In this document: positions 55,961 to 64,000 of the stretch, piece after piece
Numbering within the stretch: the stretch's first letter is position 1
Layout of the letters: every line of letters begins with the position of its first letter
Assembly (NCBI GenBank): GCA_002197995.1
Contig: NGZR01000008.1
Coordinates: 992,001-1,056,000 of the forward strand
Origin: Gaeumannomyces sp. JS-464
Lineage: Eukaryota > Ascomycota > Sordariomycetes > Magnaporthales > Magnaporthaceae
DNA: 64,000 nt
Direction: 5' to 3'
Made by a program: the position numbers and the translations under genes
Notes under the pieces: model-generated
Database searches by the model: none
What the model saw: the letters and a program-made list of their open reading frames with translations, nothing else
What the model was told of the DNA's origin: nothing

Positions 55961-57157
55961 AGCCGTCGAAAAAGGGTCGATTTCTGCTTCTAGGAATTGG
56001 CCAAAGGAAAACAACGCCAAAAGATCCATCGTTCCCAGCGACGAACGGAAACCATCCTCCACTGAAGAAAAACCAAAAAGACGCCGCACATTTGTTCCTT
56101 CACTTAAAGGGGGGCCTCGCATCAAAGGCGAAGCGCGCCTCGTCGGGCGTCGACCAGCGGAGAACGTCCCGCGCCGACGTCGCTCGAAACCCAACACCGT
56201 CGGTGGCGGCTGCACCCTTGGCGGCCGCCATCTCTCGGGCTCGTCCGCCGGCATCCCCTCATTGCCGTTATCGTCGTCGGCCGGCGTCGTCACGCTTCGG
56301 GTGCAGTGGCCTCGCCGTCTTCGTTAAAGTCGCCGAGGCTGATAGTCTGCGCCCCGACCGACGCCCCTTGTGATGCTCCTCTTCCGTGGGCGGGACAGGA
56401 CCGCTTCCTTCTGAGCGGCTTCCTCATGTTCCGAGTCGGAAGAAATGACTATGATTCTCGTGCTCGAGCTCGGGTGTTTGTTGGCCGCGCGCTTGATCCT
56501 GTCTCGGATGTGGGGCGGGGTGTCTTTTTTCGCTTGCCCGGGAGCCGGGCTGCCGGACGGTTGTAGGTGCTAGCGAGCGAGCAAAAATGTTAGTGGTGCG
56601 CTTCTTTTCGCGAGCGGGGGCCCCGGTGAGCCCCGTAAGTTCTGGTCCTCTCACCTTGCACGACGCGAATCGTTGGGCGGACAGGGCTTATGCTCGGCTG
56701 CTGCCTCGTCCTTGAGCGTCACGAGGACGGGCGCCTTTTGCCGGAACAAATCCAGGCCCGAGTCCAGGTCCCCATCTTGGGGGGGCCGTTCACCTCGGAG
56801 GAGCGATTTACATACCTTCTTGAACAATTTCTTTCGAGGTTTGGCCGGGGGCTGCTCCTGCGATGCAGACCGGTTTTGGGAACCCCGTGCGGTCGGACTC
56901 GAAGCCTCTGCCGGCCGGGGTAATTGGGGGGAGGGGGGGGACGGGGAGATTGACAGCTGGGGCGTCGTTCCTGATGGGGTTTTCGGGGTTTCGAGAGATG
57001 CCGGATGGCTGGCATCAGGAGTTGAGTCCGAGTCGTTGAGCATGGCTGTGGTTATGGCTGTGCTGGACGAGACGAAGTATGGGATTTGGAGAAGAAAAAA
57101 AAAGAGGAAGAGGAAGGAAGAGGGAAAGGAAAATTTCCCAGCTGCACCGATCGGCAC
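55904..57157 (-). pseudogene. Unrecognised Ser/Pro-rich protein gene, frame breaks
   Basis: From ATG 57157 or 57043 (MLNDSDSTPDASHPASLETP) a Ser/Pro/Thr-rich region leads to a basic patch (KPRKKLFKKVCKSLLRGERP) and an acidic end near 56651. After a GTGAGA intron a further exon reads DTPPHIRDRIKRAANKHPSS, TRIIVISSDSEHEEAAQKE (a SUMO-interaction-like IVISSDSE motif), then ISLGDFNEDGEATAPEA. Another piece, MTTPADDDNGNEGMPADEPE to LFGFSSVEDGFRSSLGTMDL, reaches about 55960. The exon junction at 56640/56540 does not keep frame by simple splicing, so a break is likely. It is inserted between two parts (zinc protein, gene X) that are adjacent in the other copy. Family not recognised. Confidence 0.4.
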
Positions 57158-57359
57158 CGACCCGTCGGTGCGAATGCCAAAGACAAGGGGCTTTTATTTT
57201 ATCTCAACGCACTTTGCCTTTTTTAGTAGGGGATCCGTCACAAAATCGTGCACAGTTTCAAGCCAAGTCTAAGCCCAATTTGTACTAGTTGCCCAGAAAA
57301 ATTTGCTCGAGCCCTTGTTCCAAGGTCGGCACGGCACCGACGGGTAAAGGAGACAAGGC

Positions 57360-57470
57360 GCAATATGCCATCCACGGAGCTGACCGAATCCCTCCGCCGA
57401 CACCTGCTCTGGGAAAGTCCTCCACCGTTAACGTAGTTCTTAAACGCCAGCACACCGCCGATGTTAGTAC
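57360..57470 (+). pseudogene. Fragment of DUF3295 coding region
   Basis: STELTESLRRHLLWE followed after a few missing codons by SSTVN.VLKR.HT in the neighbouring frame. This corresponds to TELTESLRRHLVWERSQKSS and TVNAVLKRRHT near the C-terminus of the intact gene at 36480-36600. Only about 35 codons are present. It is fused directly to the gene X fragment on the opposite strand. Confidence 0.65.
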
Positions 57471-57479
57471 CCCATCGCG

Positions 57480-57690
57480 TCGGCATCCGGGAGAATCTCG
57501 TCGTCCAGGGCGAGCTTTGCAGGGGGTGGGCGGATGTCGATGTCGGCGTCCTTGGGAAGCGGGCTAAAGCGGCGGGCCGACTGGCCGTACTGGATCCATT
57601 TGCTTTTGCCGGCGATGCCATAAGCAAGCTAGAGAACCCGCTCCCGTCGGTGTTCGCCAAGCGGGGGGTTTCGAACATGCGCATCCCAGA
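57480..57690 (-). pseudogene. Gene X fragment, copy 2
   Basis: Minus-strand words FETPRL, EHRRERVL, then a stop (TAG), then KSKWIQYGQSARRFSPLPKD and ALDDEILPDADA match copy 1 at 31900-32130. Frame change and stop show decay. Confidence 0.55.
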
Positions 57691-58850
57691 ACCGGCGCGA
57701 TGATCTGTGGCGCCAGCCCTGTACCCGTACCTAGCTGCCCGTCTTCCGGATGACAGTCAGGGAAATGGGAATGTGGAGAGTGGAAGGTGAAGAAAAAATA
57801 GGAACAAGAAATACAGAAAATGGGAGACCATCCAAAAGGCTGGGAGGGGGCGGATTGCCGAATGTTTACAGATTTCCACCGAGCATCCACCGGATAAATC
57901 GTAACCATATCATCACTCCGAAAGCGGGCGCAAGGTGGTGATCATCTTTCGTGTGGTTCGCCCAGCCCATCCTCCATGGCGGGGTTTGCAAGTGACACGT
58001 CTTGCCGAAGCAAGGGTCCCGGCAGCCAGCCCTGTTGTTCTTCCTCGCTCCCCCAGAGCAGCTTAGGCGCATGTGCCGCCTCCCTGCCTGTTTTAGCGTG
58101 TGGCGGCAAATTGGAGCTAGCGGCCGGTTCTGTCAGGAGCAAGCTCGCCGGGACTGTCCTCGCTCCACACCATGGGGACGGCGCCAGCCAAGAAAAGAGA
58201 AGCTAACTGAGCACCCGAGTGCGCTCCAGCACTCAGTTGACCAGGTCGAGATCATCCGACCGATTAAGTCCGGCTCTCGCCGCCTTTTGTACACTTCACG
58301 CCCCGACAAGCGGCGCGCGGTGCGAGGCATTGCAGGCCGCATGGAATGGGTCATGCTACCTTCGCCCACCGTCCTCATCATTATGCTTTTGGTCGCGGCA
58401 TCCCGTAGCTGAGCCAGTTAACACGATCTGCAAGACTGAAAGGGAGGCCAGGTGGCCCATTTCCTGTGCCAACTGGGCATACACACATATAACCCTCGGG
58501 CACGCACACGTATACCGCATGGTTTTAATCAATGCACCGCGAGAACGAATGCCCGGAAAACGGGGCAGAGATTTATTGGACGGGCTTGGGCAACCCTGTT
58601 GTGCTGAAATCGGGCGTCACGCGGGCTGCGCCACGCGGCACGCCCAGGCAGGATGTCCGATGTGCGGGAAATAAACATAATTAGGAGATGGCGGAGGGAA
58701 GCGTGGGAAAACAAAACACCAAATACTCGAGGGGAGCGAGCTCCTTCCTGCTCTGATCTTAGCTATCTCCAAAAGTTAACTCGAGCAATTCATCACCCAC
58801 GACACCATACCTAACAATACTGCCAGAACCCTCGGAGGAAAGCTCACAAA
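57691..58850. other. Intergenic stretch, no supported gene
   Basis: No supported gene. A short piece at 58090-58130 (GTTTTAGCGTGTGGCGGCAA) matches the sequence at the start of the ankyrin gene (41365-41395) and is related to R1. Confidence 0.4.
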
Positions 58851-60760
58851 ATGGACTGGACTAACACGCGGCTCAACTTCCCCCAGAGAGACAAGGACAT
58901 CTTTTCCCACGAGCAACGCCAGTCACTCATTGTCAAAAAGACCAACTCAGATAACGTGAGCACGATATTTTTGAGCAGGATTGATGTAATGATGCTGATA
59001 ATTATGATCATGTCAATAGGGTGTTTTTAATAAATGGGAAGTCACGTCGGACGAGGACTGGGAGCAGTGGCTTCAACAGGATCACTTTCGCAAAGGCGGA
59101 CACCACACGCCGCCGGGAATAGGGGCCATGTATGGTTGATTCCATCTTCATGCCCAAGGTACAACTCGTTAAAAGCTACAACACGATCTGACAGATGGCG
59201 TTCCTTTAGCCTGGCAACGAGGGCCCTAGACACTGCGGGTGATGACGAGGGAGACGGCACGACCTCGAAAGTCAAAGGTCCTGATCCCCAGGTACTTTGT
59301 GGCCTCCCCTATTCGCGGGGAGTATTCGATCGCATTATCACCAAGTTCTTCGTACACGGATCTATCACCAAAGCCGTCCAACGACCAGGGCCAATCTTTT
59401 CGCGCACCCATTTGAATATTGGGAACCCCCCTGAGCCTGCCATCGGTATACACTTGTGCTCCCACGTATTTTTAGCCCGTGTGGCGATCCCTTTGCAAAT
59501 GGTTCAGCTAATAACCAGAGCGGTTGTCAGTTTACGTTTGTCGGACATCAAATGCCTGGCGGGCGACATGGCGCTTTCTGCCACTCACTTCCCCAATTCC
59601 GGCTTCACCTACGCAGTCTTTTTCGGTTGTGAATTTGGCGAAAAGACCAGGGACAAATGCGAGCCGTTTCCGCTACAGCCCTGAAATCAGGGGACAGAAT
59701 CACGGGATTTCTCAGCAATTCAGAAGCCACGGTCTCTCATCCTATGCTCCTCCCTGGGATATTGGCTGAGCTCGAGCTCAGGCGACACATGTCCATTGTC
59801 AGTCGGGCCGTGGAGAATCTCCTGACTACGGTAGCTAATGTTAGCGCCGGGAAGGGCGCCAATTACAAAGCGTTCGCTCCCGGACGAGGCGAAGAGGATA
59901 ACCATGCCAGCAAACTATGGTTGGATATGCGCATCGTTAAGATTGGCTTGGAGTCCTGGCGGTCGGAGCTGCAGAAGATGGTTCATCATGTTGAGGAGCT
60001 ATCTCGAACGCGGTACCTTGCCCGTCGGGTCCCCGCCAAGGAGATATCAACCACCTGACTCTCCAGCCCTATACAGACGAGGAGATCAGTGCATGTGAGG
60101 CTGAGGAAGCTAGAACAGCTTCACTGAGGGTGACGGGGGATCGGATCAGGGAGCGCCTGGAGGATATCATCGACCAGTACCACGAAAAGATCAGCGAGTC
60201 CACGTTGACCATGGAGGGCCTGACTCTGGCTACACAAGTGGTGAGTTAAAAGGAAGAGGGGATATTCAAATTTGGCGCGAAGTTGCTAATTCCTTATACT
60301 TATTAACCATGACTTTTAGGTACACACTAGGGCAAACATGGAGGTTGCCTTAGAAACGAAGAAAGCTTGAGGGCAGATGAAGTCAATCGCTGCCCTCATC
60401 ATGGTGTTCCTTCCGGGGACGTTCCTCGCTGTAAGTCTGGTGCCAACATCTTTGACTTATTAAAGCGTGGCAAAAAAAAAAGAGTGGATCTGGGCTGCCT
60501 CACGCCCCCAATCCTGACTCCCCTGGACACGTCACTAACGGAACTCTACCGCGATCATTGGGCAGACATTCTTCTCAATGAGCTTTTTCAAATGGGATCT
60601 GCCAGAGGGTGACGTGGTCTCCACGAAAATCTGGGTTTATGTCCTCATCACCGTCATTTTCACCGGCCTCACTCTGTTGATCTACAGCTGGTGGTCCGAA
60701 GGCAGTCCCGGAAAGTCATCAGCGGGGATGATCCTGAGCAGGCTCTGGCACGTCTGCTAG
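58851..60760 (+). pseudogene. Fungal CorA-like membrane protein, decayed
   Basis: Exon 1 (58851-58955) reads MDWTNTRLNFPQRDKDIFSH and splices (GTGAGC, AATAG) in frame to GVFNKWEVTSDEDWEQWLQQ. Then, in changing frames: FFVHGSITKAVQ, VYVCRTSNAW, GDMALSATHFPNSGFTYAVF, FGCEF and LLPGILAELELRRHMSIVSR. The helical part follows: RIRERLEDIIDQYHEKISES and TLTMEGLTLATQV. Two C-terminal membrane helices close it: IAALIMVFLPGTFLATFFSM (across an intron 60432-60567) and WVYVLITVIFTGLTLLIYSW. The MxFLPGTF motif before the first helix is typical of fungal CorA-like proteins. Frame changes occur at about 59130, 59550 and 60050, and a TGA at 60368 replaces a sense codon. Family members are membrane proteins related to CorA magnesium channels; transport is inferred. 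Confidence 0.68.
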
Positions 60761-60820
60761 GGAGGCCGACACGAGGTAACCGTTTTTTTCCTTTTTCTGC
60801 CGCGTCAGCTGCATGGGGGG
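60755..60820 (+). repeat. Left edge of the zinc-protein unit, third occurrence
   Basis: GGGAGGCCGACACGAGGTAA then a T-rich run and CTGCCGCGTCAGCTGCATGG parallels 31168-31235 and 55330-55372. No zinc-protein frame follows here. Confidence 0.5.
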
Positions 60821-62468
60821 GGGGTTTGCCCGCCGTAGTTGGGCAAGTAGCCGTGTAGTGGCGTTTGCGGGGTTGGGGTGACAATCTTTGCGGACGTTCC
60901 CTCCCAGGCACGGCGAGTTTTCTTTTCTTGATCGAGGCCCTCGGGGGTAAGCGTGGACGCAACAGCATTCTTCTCCAGTTCCTAATGCACCTGGAGCATC
61001 GAGACTGGCTTACTATGGGACGTTTTTCCTGGTAGATAAGTGGGGTTTGGGTGGCGCAATGGGATCCCCACGAGCCACTAAAGCCGAGCAAAGAAAATGA
61101 CAGGGCAATATCCGCCCGGAGATAGGATGTTTGAGGGGTGTAAAGGCTTCGACTCCCCCTCCTGGCTCGACGCCGATAGGCCTGTAGCTGGCCTGGCCAC
61201 AGCCATTCCTCTGTGATCCTAGCCGCTGCATGCGCGGCCAACTCTTGCCCAACTCCTGCAGGTGGTTGCTTGCGTCGTGTGAAACGCCAACAGCAGGGTG
61301 ACGGATACAGAGTCTGGGTTGACGGCGGTCTGGCGGCGGGGGTTTCGCCCAGGGTCTAAATCCTAGCAGCCGGCAGTGATCAATTAAATTAAGACACCAG
61401 GCTTAGTCAAATCGAGGCAATGTTAGCGATAAACTAGCCGCTCCTGCGGGAAAAAAAAGAAGGGTGTGGTGTTTAAACGTGGGACCATGCAAGCGAGCAG
61501 GTGGTGGCGCGGCAGGGGGTGAGCTGAAAGAAGCGAATGTGCAGTACCCCAGCCGGGTGGGGAAAAGGCGAACCGACGAGAGGGCCCTAGTTTATCCGAG
61601 GCGTGCAGCCCGTAAGGCTAACAAGCAGGTCCGGCAGCCTACCAATCAATTATTAACCAGTTCATTCCTCACTTTGGCAAAGTGGGCCACAGTGTGGGTC
61701 GAGCCGGTGTGGTCGTGGAGGCGCTGCTGGCGTGTTTGAGCGAAATGGTAAACGGCGTGGATGGGCGCAACCGAGGCCCACAGACACCATCCAAACTAGT
61801 ACAGCTGCTAGGCAGCAGCCCAGCCCGTGGGTGGCCACGGGCAGTCTGGGTAGCGGCAAAAGTCGTTTGATGGTCTGCTGCGCCCATTGGTCCTCCGAAG
61901 ACTCGCGCGCCAGTTCGCGCACGCACCCACAAAGGGTGTAAGTGATGATGTATCGTGTTATTGGCATTGGGGACGGGTTAAAGGGGCGGATGGTGTGGTT
62001 TGTAGTGTTTTGTCTTTTCCAGCGTTTGGGCTTCCAGATTGTCGACTGGATTTGGAGCTTGGTGAAACTGTTGGGTATGAAGGCGGATCTCTTGTGTTCA
62101 AAATGATTGGAAAAGCGGCAGGCTGGGAAGAAAAAGCAGATTATGATGACGAGCTCGGCGTCCTTCTTGTGCTTCTTCTCCTCAGCGTCCGCATTAGCCT
62201 GCTTGCGCCGCCTCATTAAGCTCCTTTGCTTCTCTACAGCTCCGGGGGGTCGGTCGCTCGAATCCGAAGCGGGCTGGGCAGACATCCAGTGCCCTCGCTG
62301 TTGGCTGGGCGCGGGCGATGTTTGTGGCCGTGCCTGCCCGGCCCTTGCTAGCGCGAATTAAGCCTGCAGAACCCGGTGACATCGAAGAGTGCGATCACTA
62401 CTGCGATGAGCATGGGACGAACTCGCTAAAAATGTCGACTGAGCTTGATCACCAATCCTTTTGCCGAA
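60821..62468. other. Intergenic stretch with repeat R3 copy 2
   Basis: R3 copy 2 lies at 61310-61560 (minus). A minus-strand frame at 62285-62151 (MSAQPASDSSDRPPGAVEKQ, then a Lys/Glu-rich part) followed by a possible donor could be the first exon of a small divergent gene, but no second exon is recognisable. Confidence 0.35.
61310..61560 (-). repeat. Repeat R3, copy 2 (inverted)
   Basis: Reverse complement contains CTGGGGTACTGCACATTCG, CACTGCCGGCTGCTAGGATT and CGAAACCCCCGCCGCCAGAC, matching 48595-48720. Confidence 0.55.
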
Positions 62469-64000
62469 AATGGGGGCCATGCCGGTGGTCCCACCAGCCG
62501 CTCAGCGCAATGACAAAAGGAACCTTTTGTGCTTGCCGTTGTGCATATTCCGTTTTAGAGCTTGCAACCAGGCCGCGCATGCTGGAGTTTGTCGCCGAGG
62601 GTCGGCCGGGGTACGACATCGCGGTAAACGGGACACCCAAGAAGGTGTCCATCATCATCCCGCGGCCAAACGTCGCCAACATTCGCTTCCGGGTCGACGA
62701 GTCCATCGAGGTCCACGCGACGCTCGTGGTGCACGATGGCGAAGCGGTGCAGAACGTAACGCTCCACAATACGGGCTGCGCCGCCAAGACGGTCGAGGGC
62801 GACCTGTCGCTTTGCGCGAGCGTCAACCGCGCCTCGTACGGCCAGCTAACCGAGGGCGGCCCGCTGCCGATCCCCAGGTCCGAGAACGCGCTCGACCTGG
62901 CCGAGGACGGGGACCGCTTCGCCGTTACGAATCGCCGCTCGAGGCGCGCCTCGAAGGGTGCTACTACGTCGGCGACAAGATCGCGAGCCTTTGCGGCTTG
63001 CTGGACGACGCGAGGGACCGCTGCTGCTACGGCGCCGCCAACGGGAGCGGCAGCGGCGCTAAGAGCGCCAACGGCGGTGGCCCTGGGCGTCGAGCCGTGA
63101 CGGTCCTCGGACGCCCCGTCTCCGCGTCGACGCCCTGGGAGGTGCTCGTCGCTGCGGGCTCGAGCGTGGAGCTGACGGCGCGGTTCCGGCTAAGGCCCAC
63201 TGCCGGCTGCGCTGTCGGCAGCGGCCTCGCCCCCGTTATCGCGCCTTTCCCGTCCCTGTAGCAGTTCCAGGGCGTTGTGGGCGCCGCGGCCAAGCCGCTA
63301 TCATTGGAGCGGACTGGAAGGAGCCGCACAGCCTCAAGACGTGCATTGTGCGGCGGACGCTCGACTACATCATCGGCAATTACCTCGTGCCACTGGGCGA
63401 GAGCTGCTGCGCCATCGTTACGGACCGCGTCGCGCTGCCGCTGGGGTGGAATCGGGATAACTAATATGGACGCTCGTCATTCTCTCTCTCCTTTATCCTC
63501 CTTTTCTTACCTTGGTGGCATCTAACAAGTAGCCCACCCCCAGCTGGCAAGTCCGCTTCCTGCAGTACTCCGAGCGCACGCTTAACAACTTCGTGCACCC
63601 GGACCTCATCGCGTCCTTTTACGCGGCCACCATCCAACGCGCGCTGCGCGGCCACCTCTTGTGGGTTTTCCGGCGCGCCGAGCGCCCCGCCGGCTACTAG
63701 CACCGATCGTACCTAGTGACGGGCAAGCCCAAGGACGGCAAGGTTTTCCAGCTGGACCAGCAGCTGTACCCGCTCGTCGAGCTGTGCGATTTTGCCGCCG
63801 CGTACCCGGAGAACGGTGACCTGGTCCGGAGCATCCCGCTGCGCAAGCCGGCCGTCAGCGAGGTCCTACGCGTGATTTCGGCAAAGGCCAGCCCGGCCAC
63901 GGGCCTGGTGCCGACCGAGTCGCCCGGGGACGACGAGATCGTCCACCCGTACCACTTTTCGACGCAGGTCGTGCTGTGGTTCGCCCTCTTCCGCCTCGTC
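62469..64000 (+). pseudogene. Six-hairpin-glycosidase-like protein, decayed, 3' end outside window
   Basis: A first short exon may begin MGAMPVVPPAAQRNDKRN at 62469. After a short intron the body starts PRMLEFVAEGRPGYDIAVNG, with a beta-rich domain KKVSIIIPRPNVANIRFRVD and VHDGEAVQNVTLHNTGC. A helical barrel-like part follows: ADWKEPHSLKTCIVRRTLDY, VALPLGWNRDN, WQVRFLQYSERTLNNFVHPD, FQLDQQLYPLVELCDFAAAY and HPYHFSTQVVLWFALFR. The PLGWNRDNYWQ motif is typical of six-hairpin glycosidases, so hydrolysis of a glycan is a reasonable but unproven role. Defects: frame change at about 62930; TAG at 63259 and frame change near 63290; a splice donor at 63464 reading ATATGG where GTATGG is expected; and TAG at 63698-63700 where Trp (TGG) is expected. 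A pseudogene. Confidence 0.58.

Overview
The window looks like a piece of a filamentous ascomycete genome, most likely a Sordariomycete. Genes carry short introns (46-150 nt) with GTRWGT-type donors, CTRAC-type branch sites and YAG acceptors. The recognisable proteins are fungal: an ERT1/AcuK-type zinc-cluster regulator, a BAH-PHD chromatin reader of the EPR-1 type, a TCP11/SOK1 protein, a DUF1752-DUF3295 protein, a Cps1-like glycosyltransferase, acetamidases, a fungal CorA-like protein and an F-box protein. No rRNA, tRNA, CRISPR array or transposase/reverse-transcriptase gene was recognised.

Layout. 1-10 kb: an unrecognised ORF open at the left edge, a broken GNAT acetyltransferase, a 34-C tract beside a 192-bp foldback element, and a seven-exon orphan gene (5255-7690) whose ATG is preceded by a TATA box and fifteen 17-bp repeats. 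10-26 kb: a broken small membrane protein, amidase copy A, a truncated ERT1-like regulator, amidase fragment B, a frameshifted MFS monocarboxylate-type transporter, amidase copy C, and a decayed glycosyltransferase. 28-38 kb: a BAH-PHD gene with one frameshift, a 51-aa zinc protein, a fragment called gene X here, then two convergent intact genes (SOK1-like, DUF1752/DUF3295). 39-52 kb: a proline/histidine-rich exon, an ankyrin gene with one internal TAG, a Lys/Glu-repeat gene, a heavily decayed zinc-cluster regulator and a decayed F-box gene. 53-64 kb: a second copy of the 51-aa zinc protein, an unrecognised serine/proline-rich gene, fragments of DUF3295 and gene X, a decayed CorA-like gene and a decayed six-hairpin-glycosidase-like gene running off the right edge.

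The region therefore mixes a few intact genes with many broken ones. Single-base indels, nonsense codons (two of them CpA-to-TpA type, as expected of repeat-induced point mutation) and missing ends are spread over at least eleven loci, while the SOK1-like, DUF1752/DUF3295, orphan seven-exon and two small zinc genes stay open. Several dispersed repeat families (R1, R2, R3 and the unit carrying the zinc gene) link distant positions. This fits a repeat-rich, duplication-prone compartment in which copies of core genes decay. Uncorrected indel errors in the assembly could explain some of the single-base frameshifts and cannot be excluded from sequence alone. No common pathway joins the genes.
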